64,000 bases of DNA from Dactylorhiza incarnata (lineage: Eukaryota > Streptophyta > Magnoliopsida > Asparagales > Orchidaceae): assembly GCA_033032865.1 (NCBI GenBank), contig JAWHQI010000060.1, positions 10,434,001-10,498,000 on the forward strand, given 5' to 3'. Position numbers and translations under genes: made by a program. Numbering within the stretch: position 1 is the first letter of the stretch; each line of letters begins with the position of its first letter. Under the pieces are notes generated by a model. It did not search any database. It was not told where the DNA came from and worked only from the letters and a program-made list of their open reading frames with translations. Of the stretch, positions 33,331-44,690 are shown piece by piece.

Positions 33331-33465
33331 CTAAGAAGCTTTCTCCATGAGCTGAATCGGAGTCAAAATGTTGTTCTTGCTTGTCTCGATGATGCAACCA
33401 TTCATGACCATTTCTTCCAATATGAAGTGAGCTTTCTCTAGATGGAACATGATATCTAGCTCACA
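33331..33465 (-). CDS. AP4S: AP-4 complex sigma subunit, last exon
   Basis: The exon starts after GGACGCAG and ends with TAG at 33331-33333 (44 residues). It encodes CELDIMFHLEKAHFILEE, then MVMNGCIIETSKNN and ILTPIQLMEKAS, the C-terminal helix region of the small adaptor chain. The MVMNGCI-ETSK block is characteristic of AP-4 rather than AP-1, AP-2 or AP-3 sigma. AP-4 acts at the trans-Golgi network in cargo sorting. The frame joins the preceding exon in phase 0 (AATGTG|TGTGAG). Confidence 0.93.
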   Translation of the reverse strand, partial: CELDIMFHLEKAHFILEEMVMNGCIIETSKNNILTPIQLMEKAS

Positions 33466-33559
33466 CTGCGTCCAGGGGAAAAAAACAGGTTATTATTGCA
33501 GAAGGAATCTGAGACAAGAACTAGATCTTCAAGTATGATGGTCAGAATATAAGGCATAC

Positions 33560-33628
33560 CACATTTCCGAAATGTTTATCCATAGTTTCTACCAGAAGAT
33601 GAATAAATTCCAGAATAGCCAGTTCGTT
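33560..33628 (-). CDS. AP4S: AP-4 complex sigma subunit, internal exon
   Basis: A 69-bp phase-0 exon encoding NELAILEFIHLLVETMDKHFGNV between acceptor TTTCACAG and donor GTATGC. The adaptor small-chain pattern NE..I.EFIH..VE..D..F is clear. It is separated from the last exon by a 94-bp intron. Confidence 0.93.
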
Positions 33629-34020
33629 CTGTGAAACAAACAAAATTGAGAGTGCCAGCAATATGAAGCTCTGCTTATCCAGTGTAGAACAGTAGTTAAA
33701 CTTAGGAGGATACTAAAAGTGTGTAAGGGTACATTTATGTTTGAAATATGAATCTATATCATACTCATCATCATGATGTCGGCCTTACGAATTCCCATTT
33801 TTCATTTATTCATATTGACTACTTCCCAATGTATTGAATCTAAAAGACTGCAAAAATCATCTTGAATAACTTTGGATCTTAATATTCTACTTCCTAATCC
33901 TTTTAACACTAAGTGCATTTTATAACCTAGGTTGTACAAGTAGAAACCGGTGATTCCATTCAAAAATCGGTACCCTAAACCAGGCAATCATACATATATA
34001 TAGACGACATACACGTGACA

Positions 34021-35291
34021 TCACGTGCGTATATAGATGACATAAAATAAAGAGCGTATATTCAACTCTCCTCCCTCAAGTTGGGAATATATATTGATCA
34101 TTCCCAACTTGTCAGTGTTGTTCTTGAAGTTGTCGCTGCATAGGCCCTTGGTGAAGACATCAGCAAGCTGATCAAATGAGTTCACAAACGGAGTGCAAAT
34201 ATTCCCTTTGTCAAGGTGATCCTTGAAAAAATGTCTGTCGACTTCCACATGTTTGGTTCTGTCATTCTGTACAGGATTGTGTGCAATACTGATCGCCGCC
34301 TTGTTGTCACAGTAGATCATAATAGGATTGTTCCCCTGAAGGCCTATATCACGGAGAATAGTCTTCAACCACAGTCCCTCACAAACCCCTTGGGTCATAG
34401 CCCTATACTCTGCTTCCGCACTTGAGCGAGCTACCACATTCTGCTTCTTGTTTTTCCATGAAACGAGGTTGCCTCCTACAAATGTGCAGTACCCGGTGGT
34501 AGATTTTCTGTTGTCTTGGCACCAGCCCAATCAGCATCTGTAAACACTTCAACTTCCAATGACTGACTGTTTTTTAACAGAATCCCACGCCTTGTTGCCT
34601 TCTTGAGATATCGCAACACCCTGAAGGCAGCCTGCTGATGACGTATGGAAGGAGAGTGCATATACCTGCTTAGGACTCCCACAACATACGTGATGTCAGG
34701 GCGAGTATGGGACAAGTATATAAGCCGCCCAACCAAATGTTGGTACTTTGAGGCATCCACTTTCTCCCCACTAATATCTGCATCAATTTTATGATTAGCC
34801 TCAATAGGGGTGTCCACGGGGGCACACCCAAGCATCCCCGTCTCCTCAAGAAGATCAAGAGTATACTTCCTTTGGGAGATGAAGATCCCTCGTTAAGACC
34901 TCGCAACTTCAATTCCCAAGAAGTATTTCAGCTTTCCCAGGTCCTTAACTTCAAATTCTTTGCCTAGCTGCTTTTTCAAGTGATTGATCTCCTCCAAGTA
35001 GTCTCCGGTGATGATGATGTCATCCACATATACAATAAGGATAGAAACCTGAGCACCCTTCCTCTTGATAAAGAAAGTGTGATCAGCTTGACTTTGAGTG
35101 TATCCAAGATGAAGCATGGTCTTGTAAAAACGTCTGAACCACGCTCTCGGAGACTGCTTCAGGACGTACAGGGATTTTAGAAGGTGGCAGACCTTCCCCT
35201 TGGACCCTTTGATAACAGAGCCCGAGGGAATATCCATGTAGACTTCCTCTTCTAGATCACCATTCAAGAACGCATTCTTGATATCAAGCTT
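34021..35291 (-). pseudogene. Copia RT-RNase H fragment in the AP-4 sigma intron
   Basis: A minus-strand copia tail. RT from 35267 (SLYVLKQSPRAWF, then IVYVDDIIITGD with the YVDD motif), the RT-RNase H spacer at 34835-34476 (YQHLVGRLIYLSHTRPDITY), and RNase H at 34530-34021 (RSSAEAEYRAM, IYCDNKAAISIAHNP, ADVFTKGL). A purine tract follows the coding end (minus strand of 34067-34086). Frameshifts occur near 34900 and 34500. Gag, protease, integrase and a defined LTR are absent. Confidence 0.87.
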
Positions 35292-35465
35292 ATTTTAGAA
35301 GGTGGCACCAAGCCTGCTAGCAATGTTGATGGCATCTATGCCGCACTTACTCAGATGCCTGATTTGGATGAGCGTGATTTACTCAGGGTCATGGATATAT
35401 TGTGTCATGATAATATCAAGCATGACATCTTCATGAAGTTGCCTAATAACTTGAAGGGCACATGA
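35292..35465 (+). pseudogene. Myb/SANT-like transposon-associated protein, C-terminal fragment
   Basis: 57 open codons ending in TGA, starting ILEGGTKPASNVDGIYAAL and ending with DIFMKLPNNLKGT. The pattern resembles the C-terminal part of the Myb/SANT-like proteins encoded beside PIF/Harbinger transposases. There is no start codon; the fragment begins exactly at the join with the copia piece. Family assignment is by eye and moderate. Confidence 0.45.
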
Positions 35466-36889
35466 CTGCGAATGCAGTTAGATCGCTAATTTTCTATTTA
35501 TATTTATGGACAATGTAGTTTGATCTAGATGGTTTGCTATTTCTGTGTTTTTATTTATGGACAATATTTATGAATTACAACATATTTATGTTTAATGAAC
35601 TTTAGTGATTACTAATATTTAGTTTAAATGGTTGGATTTTAAGAATTAAGAATTTTTAAAATTTTAATTCTAGAAAGTCAATGTCATTGTGCAGCCGAAC
35701 AACATTTATGTATCAATTCCAATTCTGTTCGCTGAATTTCATCCTGCAGACGAACAACAGAATCGGTTTTCTGCACAAAGCCAATTCCTGCAGATATTGG
35801 TTTTCTGGCCAAAGTCAATTCTTATGCGTCGAACAGCCCCAAGAGATCGTCATCATGATTAGGCCCATAAAATCCTACGTATCTGATAGATACAATGGAA
35901 AAATTGCTCTTGTTAAGAACTAAAAATGAGTTGGAATTCCATTTTTCACTAATATAGCTACCTTATAATTAGCTAAGACTTGAAGTTTATCCTAACGTTA
36001 ATCGAGTGTTTCACTTTGTGGTTACTATTAGTTTGTGGGAGAAAATTTGGTAACTTGAAGAAATAAGAAGCAGACAATCAATGAAAGGTCAGGCGTTGAA
36101 GTAAAATAAAGAGTCATGGCTCAGGGCATGTGCAAAGGCATATGGATGTGTATTATTATGGTAGAGCTACATCTATTAGTGCATGAACATGATCATGTAT
36201 TATGAAAATAAGGCAGCTATCAACAATCTTGTTCAATATGATCGTACTAAAATATCAAAATTGAGTAAAAGAATATTCTCTAACAATGTTACAAAATATG
36301 ACAATTACTCATACCTGACTTGAGAGGTGAGTGTTAGGACAGTATAAGCAATGACACTATAAATATTGAATTCCTAGCATCAGTTCTTCATTGAGAAACA
36401 GATAAAGATGTCATTTCCTTTATTTGACTTCTGTCCTCACCGTTGCCCACCTATAAGTACTGTACTACGCCTATTTTTCACTCAATAATCTTCAAAGCAT
36501 CACTCATTAAGACACTGTCAACATCATTTGATTCAAATTCATAGCAATCATATTGTGTACTATCTCCATATTCTATTAATTCACCTTCCTTTCATTAAGG
36601 CCCATGAATACAAGCTGTTTCATCTCACACTTAAAGTATGGTAACAAAATTCATTTTAACTCGCTTTCCATTGGTCAAGATGACGCAGGTCCGCGGGACG
36701 ATCCTATGATGAGGGATAATGGATGAACCTTAAATGCAACAACATGAATATGACGAATTATAACTATGTAGATCGGAAGTGTGATTTTTTTTTTTACATT
36801 TGTTGCCTTTTGATTTCATTTTTTCACTATGTAATTAGACGCCTTTATTTTTTTCATTAAGAAATCAGCTGCTATCTAATTAACTATGT

Positions 36890-37225
36890 ATGTTTGTATG
36901 ATATTGATTTCATCTTTCACTATGTATGTTTGTGTGTGTTTGTGTTTGTATGTTTGTGTGTATGTGTTTGTGTGTGTATTTTGTGTGTATGTGTGTGTAT
37001 GTGTGTGTATGTGTGTGTGTATGTGTGTGTATGTGTAATCGGCCAGAAAAGGCTCGGATCCGTGTTTGTGTGTTTGCATGTAAGTGTGTGTTTATATTTG
37101 TGTGGTTGTATGTGTGTGTATGTGTATCTGTGTATATGAAAATGTACGTGTGGTTATATGTGTGTAAGTGTGGGTTTATGTTTGTGTTTGTACGTGTGTA
37201 AGTGTGTGTTTATGTTTGTGTGGTT
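36890..37225. repeat. TG/TGTATG microsatellite
   Basis: Long runs of TGTG, TGTATG and TGTTTG. Cys/Val-rich ORFs here (36894-37201) are microsatellite translations. The same type of repeat resumes at 37936-38012 after an intervening element. Confidence 0.85.
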
Positions 37226-37935
37226 TTAAATGTCCTCCGACATGCCCGGCATGTCTCCTGACATGTTATTTTTAGGGCAAAACAATATGTTTTTCTAAAA
37301 AAATAGATTATGTCCTTTTGTAAAATATAGGCCGACATGTCCGATTTTTTCCGATATATCGGCTGATACGACTTTTAAATATATCGTCCGCTATTTTATT
37401 TCATGTTATATTAACAGACTAGCAGCATATGTTTAAATCGCCTATGAATATTATATTATGTATGTTTAAATCGATTAGACTTATTGTTTCAATTTTTTAC
37501 GTATTATTCTTACAAACAATTTTGTATAATTGTTTCACAATTTTTTAATTTCATATTATAAAAAATATGAAAATATTTAATACATTTATTACAAAAAATA
37601 TGAAAATATTTAAATCTTCTTTATTTGCAATAAACTTATTGTTATCAAAATAAAATTATTAATGTATCATTTTGTATTTGTTAATAATATTTTATCCTAG
37701 ATACTATTCGATTTTATTTCGTAATATAAATGACTCATTTTTTATCTATTTGTTATATTATTTTTCTATTTTTATAAGATATAATTATAGTTTGTATACA
37801 TAAAAAAAATTATTTATAAGACATGGAAATCCGATATTTTAAAATATCACCGATATGTCTCCGACTTCCGACATCCGACATCCGACATTTAAAAACTCAA
37901 TCCGATATGTCGCCGACATCCGATATTTAAAACAT
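37226..37935. repeat. Dispersed repeat with CCGACAT-type ends splitting the microsatellite
   Basis: The left end (37228-37260) has CCTCCGACATGCCCGGCATG and the right end (37850-37930) several CCGACATCCGACAT words with GATATTT, enclosing an AT-rich centre. TG-type microsatellite lies on both sides, suggesting insertion into it. Confidence 0.5.
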
Positions 37936-38360
37936 TACTTGTATGTGTGGTTGTATGTGTGGTTGTATGTGTGTATATATGTATGTGTGATTGTATGTGT
38001 GTGTATGAAAATTCTATCATTGTTTTAGATTTTACATTTCAATTCCATCGACTGAAAAATAACATGCAGCCGAACATCGGAATTACTAATTTCAATTGTT
38101 GTAACAGAATTCCTGCATTCAACCGAATTGACTTAAATTCCAATTCCCGTGGGAATCGGAATTGGGCCAATTCCAATTCCTGCATCTCATTTCCTACCAA
38201 ACAAACAGGTAGTAAAGATACATGTATCATAAATGGGTAACATAGTGAGTCTTCAAGATATCAACAGTAAGCTCAAAGTTATTTGATACAAACAACTATA
38301 TCATCTATACACAATCACTTAGAAACTCAAGATATCTACAAGTTGGGCAGCTAGACTCAC
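37936..38360. repeat. TG microsatellite remainder and AATTCC-rich repeat
   Basis: The microsatellite continues to about 38012. Beyond it, 38035-38210 is rich in AATTCC words and ends near CTACCAAACAAACA, similar in style to 35650-35860. Both may be ends of an old Harbinger-like element. Confidence 0.35.
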
Positions 38361-38447
38361 CTCATCATTGTCAACCCCAACCAAAAAGAAAAGTGATGCA
38401 TAGCGTCTATAGATAATCTTGTAGTTACGATGTTCAACAAACGAACA
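38361..38447 (-). CDS. AP4S: AP-4 complex sigma subunit, upstream exon
   Basis: An 87-bp phase-0 exon encoding CSFVEHRNYKIIYRRYASLF and FLVGVDNDE between acceptor TTGCAG and donor GTGAGT. It matches the AP small-chain core (CSF.E..N.K..YR.YA.L) and runs in frame into NELAILEF. The first 45-50 residues expected before Cys (MxIRFILMVNKQG-type start) are not found to the right. The missing exon may lie beyond 64000 or be too diverged to see. Confidence 0.92.
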
Positions 38448-39169
38448 CTGCAAATTAAAACAGAAATGATGAGGGCAACCGAGTGTTCATAGAGAAAATG
38501 TTTGGAAAATAAATTGCATTGTATCGTAAATGGGCAACTAAACCATTTCTAGTAAAAGACAATGTCATTCATTTGAAAGAAGGATGCTGAAACATACAAG
38601 TAATTAAAATATCAACCACAGATATTAAACATTATCAATTTGTAATTACAATATCAACCATCGATATTAAAAATTATGAATTTGTGATATCCTGACAGCC
38701 AAAACAAGATAAAAGGGCAGAAAAACATAAATGTGTTTGTCAACAACAAGATCCAATTGTGATGCAGGACGAATCTATAGGTGGAGAACTCGTGATGCCC
38801 TAATCTTAGATGTAATGCGAGCAATCACAACCAAATGCAAAGGATCTACGACAACCCTAGAAGATGCGGAAGAAATGCAAACACGCAAAATCCAATGAAC
38901 AAGATACCTATGACCTAAACTCTAACCCTAATGCGAAAACTTCGATCATGCAATTATTTCCAAGGCGTCAGTAATTAAACAGTATTAAGGGTTTATCACA
39001 AATCACAATGTAAGTAAGCATGCAATAATTGCAACTAAACTAACTGAGAGCGCACAAAAATTAAATGCAGGTAAATAAGTATTGCACGTCTACATATAAG
39101 TAAAATAGTCAAATCAATATAAGTCAAGTATTACTAGCAATAAGTGAGCATCCACACCATGCAGGGAAT
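38448..39169. other. No gene; AT-rich
   Basis: Presumed AP-4 sigma intron or flank. Contains a near-duplicate ATATCAACCA(C/T)(A/C)GATATTAAA at 38612 and 38651. Nothing codes. Confidence 0.4.
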
Positions 39170-39552
39170 GAAAACCGACGTGTAGAACTTACAAAGAAAT
39201 CAGCACCTGTGGCGGAGGTTGAGGTGGTGGCTGTCCCGAATGACTAGGATGACAATATAGCGGTCATGGGTGGCTATGTAAAGGGGGTTGGAAGGGGGTT
39301 TTGGTCGGGGAGGGGTTGGGAGGCTGGCCGACGTTGAAGGAAGCGGTGGTGAATGTTGGGGAGGTGGAAGAAGATTGTTGGGGGGGGGGGGGGGGGGGGG
39401 GGATGCCAAAGGAGAGTGGTTGTGGAGGTGAAGGAGGGACTATCGGAGAAGGAGGCGTCGGCAGTTGGGGGTGGATCTGTTAGTGGGAACAACGGCTGGA
39501 GGGCGGGGGAGACGCATTGAAGGAGAGAGAGGTGGTGGATGGGGGCGTCGGC

Positions 39553-39594
<42 letters not shown>

Positions 39595-39720
39595 GAGTTG
39601 GGACTGGCGGCGTCGGTACCGCACAACTTCCTTGGCGTTGGACCGAGCGAAGGACCGAGTGGCTGTTTTTTTCTAAGCTATAACACTCCATGCCCACATT
39701 TTCCCTAGTAAGCTAAGATA
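39170..39720. repeat. GC-rich low-complexity stretch with poly-G and poly-C runs
   Basis: 23 consecutive G (39380-39402) and 39 consecutive C (39554-39592) in a GGTGG/CCACC-rich context. Proline- or glycine-rich ORFs on both strands (39200-39708) are composition artefacts. The context resembles the GC-rich leader of non-autonomous LTR elements (compare 10900-11560), but no LTR was found. Confidence 0.7.
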
Positions 39721-40297
39721 TAAAGAGGGGAGATTTAGGTTAAGTCATCAACCAGCCCTAAATGCTCGGTCGGATAACAAAAAATAAAATAAAAATACAT
39801 ACAAATATGAAAAATCGCGGCAAACATGATGGCGGCTTCGTCAATCTGACGATTCAAAATTGTCGACCCAATCGACTCCTCCAATGTCGCGCGAACGATC
39901 TCCGTCAAATTGGCTCCTTAGCCAATTAAGCATTTGAATGATCAGGTAAAAGTAATGATGAGATAAAGAATTTTAATGCATCTTCAAAATTTCTCTGGTA
40001 TCTTGTATCTATTACATTGGTAGATCATACTAATTAACTGATCATAGTCATGCTTGTAAGATTAGGTAACTTCCTAAAACTAGATATATGAGATTTACAA
40101 ATATGAGGGCACGGATCTCACCTGTATTAGGATAAACACTTAAAAGCCTAACGATTGCTTGTAAATAGAAAATTAAATTTTAGAAAATGTTGATCATATT
40201 TCCATTTTATTCTGAATAAAATGAAATAATCACAATGAGATGTTAGAGTTTAAAATCAATAATAGTTCTTAACTACATCAAACCAAATGATGAATTA
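39721..40297. other. No gene; AT-rich flank of the copia element
   Basis: No ORF or repeat structure recognised. The five bases AATTA at 40293-40297 are the left target-site copy of the adjacent copia element. Confidence 0.4.
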
Positions 40298-40501
40298 TGT
40301 TGAACAAATTGTGTAAAAAGGCCCAATAATGTTGGCCTAGTTAAAGCCCACTTTCTTTATAATAGTTTAGTCCCACATCTCAGAATGAGTTTCCTCCTTC
40401 TCTCACCTCTTCTATATAAGTGTAAAAATACATGTATGAATGCAAGAACGAGATTAATAAAAAAAGTTCGGATTATTCCTCTAATTTCCGTGTTTTCAAC
40501 A
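40298..40501 (+). repeat. Copia 5' LTR (204 bp)
   Basis: Contains TCTATATAAG as a TATA box at about 40411-40420 and ends TTTTCAACA directly before the primer site. Confidence 0.92.
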
Positions 40502-41133
40502 TGGTATCAGAGCTCTGATCCGTTTTTTTCATCTTCTCTTGTTTTTTTGGTCCGGGCGATCTCTGGTTTTCTAACCGCACCCCCCTTGCTCTGACCTCTG
40601 TGATCACCATTCTGGTGACCGCAGTTCGTAGGTCTGCTGCTCCCGAAGAAAATCCAGCAGCCTTCCGTCCCTTTTATAATCCACCACCTCTCTCTGCTGG
40701 GTCCCACCTTGCTTTGCGGTATCCTCATCTAATCGCACAAACCGCTCCTTCTCTCGGCTCACTAGAACTGTCGTCGCCTACTCGCTCCTCCGGAGACCGC
40801 TTCGTTCAGCTCCAAGTGAGTTCGACAGCGTGTGTTCGCCCTCCTGCTCGCATGCGACCTCTCAACGTTGGTTCTATCCGTCGGACACCTCTCTGCGGAA
40901 GCTGCTGCCTAGTCTCCTGTCCGCCGAGCTCGCCTCTTCTGCCTAGTCCGCGATGATCACCATTCTGGTGACCGCAGCTCTATCACCCTGCTTAACGGCT
41001 CGCTCTCAAGCTTTGCACGTGCTCTCTCAAGCTTCCCGCGCGATCTCTCAAGCTTCCCGCGAGCTCTCTCAAGCTTCCTGCGAGCTCCCTTGATCGCCAA
41101 GGTCGCTCGTGCTGGTCGTCGTGTTCCTCTCAA

Positions 41134-41571
41134 TTGACTGCGACTCAGCCTTCTCGTGCTTCCATGGACGACAATGTTGCCACGTTTCTACCGGCCCGTG
41201 TTGCATCTCAACTACCTGAAGTACGTGATGAACTTCGAATCACCACTATTTCACTTAGTGGGAAGAAGAACTGTGTTGAGTGGGTGCACTCAGTTCGCCG
41301 TGTCCTTCAGACTAAAGGACTTCTTCATAATTTGACTAAGGCCACTCCCACTGAACCCACCGAGGACTGGCTCCGTGATGATGGTCGCGTCCAATCATGG
41401 ATCCTCAACTCTTTGGATAGTGAGTCATACCGCATGGCCATGTATCATGAGACGACCAAGGTCATGTGGGAGGAACTTCACTCCCTCTATTCGGGCAAAG
41501 ACAGCTTGCAACACCTATACGACATCATCACGGATCTTCAGTCACTTGACTCAGGGGTGAGGGCGACTTAA
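41134..41571 (+). pseudogene. Copia gag (N-terminal part)
   Basis: A 145-residue open frame with the copia gag pattern (ITTISLSGKKNCVEWVHSVRR, WLRDDGRVQSWILNSLDSE, VMWEELHSLYSGKDS). It ends by a frameshift near 41565. The reading continues in another frame with an additional TAG. The first Met follows a GC-rich leader. Confidence 0.85.
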
Positions 41572-41692
41572 CCTCATTTGTTGCGCGCTCCAAGACTCTT
41601 GTTGAGGCCTAGATTCAGCATCATCCTTCAACAACGAATCACGCTACCCAAAGTGCCCAGAAAGAAGTCGTTGGCATCGCCATGATGATGGC

Positions 41693-42706
41693 TTGTGTCC
41701 CTCCCCATCTCCACAGTGTTCGGGCTCAAATTCTCTCTACCTCTGTCATTCCCTCTCTTTCAGATGTGTGCTCGATGTTGTTAAAGGTCACCCCTCCCCC
41801 GATGCTCCCGGGCCACCCTCTCCAGCTCTCCACCAGCAAACCTTCCCAGCTCACCCTGCTCCTCTATCAACTCGTGGAGCTCGTACCGGGTCTCGAGGAC
41901 GGGGTCGTGGTGGACGGACTCGCCCTCAGTGTACTTACTGTGGTCGGGTTGGTCATTTTGAGGCAACCTGCTATCGCAAGCATGGTATGCCCCCACAACA
42001 ACATACCTCCGTTGCGGTCCCGCCTCCTTCCACCACCAACTCTGACATTGAAGCCCTGTGCACCAAACTTCAAAATCTTCAGGGGATGATCGGTCGTTCC
42101 TCTGGCTCGGTTGCCTCCATCTCCAATAAAGGTATCTCATGTCTCTCTCAGAGTTCTACATGGATTGTGGACTCGGGTGCCATCCGCCATATTACTCCGC
42201 ATAAACCACCTCAGTACTTGCACTCGGTGCATCCTAAGTTCACCACAGTGGCCAACGGTGATACCACCCCGGTTTCTGGTTCTGCTGATGTGTCCTTTAC
42301 TTCTTCTATCTCCCTTCACTCGGTTCTTCATGTTCTGGACTCTCCTTTCAACCTTCTTTTTGTTAGTCGTCTTACTCAAGATCTTAACTGTAATATAACC
42401 TTCTATCCCACCTCATTTGTTTTGCAGGCTCGACGGACGCGGAATATCATTCGTGAAGGAAAATTGTCCAACGGCCTCAACATTATGCATGTTACTCCCA
42501 CTGTTCTCTCCTCCGTCACCTCTGTGGAATGGAATCGGCATCTTAGGCATGCTCCTCTCCCTATTCTCAAGAAAGCTCTCCCCGGTCTCTCGCTCACCGA
42601 CTTTACTTGCGAATCGTGTATCTTTGGAACACAGCACCGTTCTTCTTTTATTCCTCATTGTACTCGGAGCGATGCTCCTTTTGCTTTAGTCTATTCTGAT
42701 ATTTGA
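41693..42706 (+). pseudogene. Copia gag end, protease and integrase start
   Basis: 337 open codons: CCHC knuckle CTYCGRVGHFEATC (about residues 79-92), protease signature WIVDSGAIRHIT (about 157-168), GAG-pre-integrase block with HLRHAPLPILKKAL and CESC..GTQHRSSF, and the first integrase Asp (YSDI) immediately followed by TGA where a Trp codon is conserved in copia. The stop removes integrase and everything after. Confidence 0.88.
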
Positions 42707-42784
42707 GGACCTTATAAAATATCTAGTATTTCTGGTTATCGTTACTTTCTTACCTTTATTGATGATCACTCGCGCATGACATAG

Positions 42785-43651
42785 TTGTATTTACTTCACG
42801 GTCGTTCTGAACTACCGCATGTGTTTCGCGCTTTTATAGCTGAAATTCGGACTCAATTTTCGAGTCCCATTAAAATTATTCGCACCGATAATGCGCGTGA
42901 ATACACAAATCATGTGTTTAGTACGCTATGTTCTGAGTTGGGAATCATTCATCAAACCACATGCATTTATACCCCCCAACAAAATGGTGTCGTTGAGCGC
43001 AAGAATCGTCACCTCCTTGAGGTCGCCCGATCGCTTATGTTTCAAATGAAGGTCCTCACGCCTTATTGGCACTTCACTATTACTACCGCTTGCTACCTCA
43101 TCAATCGCATGCCATCCTCCTTTCTCAACTATGCCGCTCCATTTAGTGTTCTATTTCCATCCACACCTCATTTTTCCATCCCTCCTCGCATCTTCGGTTA
43201 TACTTGTTATGTTCACTGCCTTGGCCCCTTTACCGACAAATTTGCTCCTCGTGCTACCAAATATATGTTTGTCGGTTACTCCCGCACTCAAAAAGTCTAT
43301 GTTTGCTACTCTCCCGAGGATCGCAAGGTTGCTACCTCTGCAGATGTGACCTTTCTTGAGGACCAGCCTTATCACTCCTCACACCCAGCTTCTCCACCAT
43401 CTCCAACTCTACCTCGCCCTGCCGTCCCGGTCACCACTCCTCTACCTCCTATATCTCACCCAACACCGCTCCCCGCATCCTCCAAACCACATTTTCTTCG
43501 TGTATACACTGGTCGCCCTTCTCATTCTGATGCCCTTAGAAAATTAACCAACACCAATGATGTCGCGCAGCCAGACGATCCTACACCTGCATCAACCACT
43601 CATCCTCTGGCGAATTATGTGTCCTTGCATTGTCTCCCCGGTGCTCCATAA
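42785..43651 (+). pseudogene. Copia integrase core and C-domain
   Basis: 288 open codons: second catalytic Asp in IIRTDNAREY, third catalytic Glu in QQNGVVERKNRH, then the C-terminal GKFAPRATKYMFVGYS-type block (here DKFAPRATKYMFVGYS) and a Pro/Ser-rich linker. The frame ends before RT. Confidence 0.88.
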
Positions 43652-44687
43652 GTTTGCAACTTCTTTGATGTCTATTTCTGTCCCTACCTCTCTACATGAG
43701 TCCCTTCAGCACCCGGGGTGGCGGGCGGCCATGGAGGAGGAAATGGATGCACTTCATGCAACTCAGACTTGGAATCTTATCCCACTTCCACCTAGCCAAC
43801 CACGTGTGGGGTGTAAGTCGGTCTTTACTATCAAACATGGTCCAGATGGGGCAATTGAACGTCTTAAGGCTCGCCTTGTGACTCATGGGTTCAATCAACA
43901 ACCTGGCCTTGATTATGACGAGATCTTCTCTCCTGTTGCGAAACTGAACACCGTCCGGGTCGTCATCTCCCTTGTTGTTCAACGCCACTGACCGTTGCAT
44001 CAACTGGATGTCAAAAATGCTTTTCGCAATGGCGATCTGCATGAAATTGTCTACATGCAACAACCTCCCAGGTTTGAGACCACTGGGGAGTCTCTTATAT
44101 GTCATCTCGAGAAATCTCTCTATGGTCTCAAACAGTCTCCTCGGACTTGGTTTGACAAGTTCTGTCAGGTTGTTCGTGGTGTTGGGTTCACTCGCATCTC
44201 GACTGACTTCTCTCTCTTTACTCGACATCGTCTGACAGGTACAGTGATTCTCTTGGTCTACGTTGATGATATATTGATTACAGGTGATGATGCCAAAGGA
44301 ATACACATGATCAAGCAGCACTTGACCTCTAGTTTTCAAACGAAAGATTTGGGAAATTTTCGGTACTTCCTTGGTCTCGAGGTAGCTCGGCGTCCTGATG
44401 GACTTATTCTATCTCAATGGATGTACTGTCTGGATCTGCTTCATGATGCTGGATACTCTGGATGCAAGCCTGCTGACACTCCAATGGACCTCAATCATAA
44501 GCTCGGTGCTCATGCTTCAGACTCCAATCTGCCTCTTCCAAACCCAGCGTACTATCGTCGTCTTGTAGGAAAGCTGATATATCTTACTGTTACGAGACCT
44601 AATATATCATTTGTTGTTGGAGTTGTCAGTCGGTTCATGCATGCGCCGCGGAACTCGCATCTCCAGGCAGTTGAACACATCCTCTGA
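43557..44687 (+). pseudogene. Copia reverse transcriptase
   Basis: The RT N-part is open at 43557-43991 (WRAAMEEEMDAL, LDYDEIFSPVAKLNTVR) and ends at TGA where a conserved Trp codon stands before PLHQLDVKNAF. It continues in the same frame at 43995-44687 with LDVKNAFRNGDL, SLYGLKQSPRTWF and VYVDDILITGDD (YVDD active site), then the spacer to RNase H. The second piece ends at TGA in place of an Arg codon (IL.YLK). Confidence 0.9.
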
Positions 44688-44690
44688 TAC

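Larger units (their letters stand above)
33629..38360 (-). other. AP-4 sigma intron (4.7 kb) with transposon fragments
   Basis: Donor GTGAGT at 38360-38355, acceptor at 33629-33631. It contains a copia fragment (34021-35291), a Myb/SANT-like fragment, TG microsatellites and other repeats. The stretch 35466-36890 shows no gene. Confidence 0.85.

Noticed and set aside
36894..37201. Cys/Val-rich ORFs of 81-91 codons
   Set aside because: They are translations of a TG/TGTATG microsatellite in different frames, not proteins.
39200..39708. Proline-rich and glycine-rich ORFs
   Set aside because: Caused by poly-C/poly-G and CCACC/GGTGG repeats.
39840..39930. Possible first exon of AP-4 sigma
   Set aside because: I translated the minus strand here and elsewhere to the right; no frame gives the expected N-terminal adaptor sequence.
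43692..44339. 215-codon minus-strand ORF
   Set aside because: Antisense shadow of copia reverse transcriptase.
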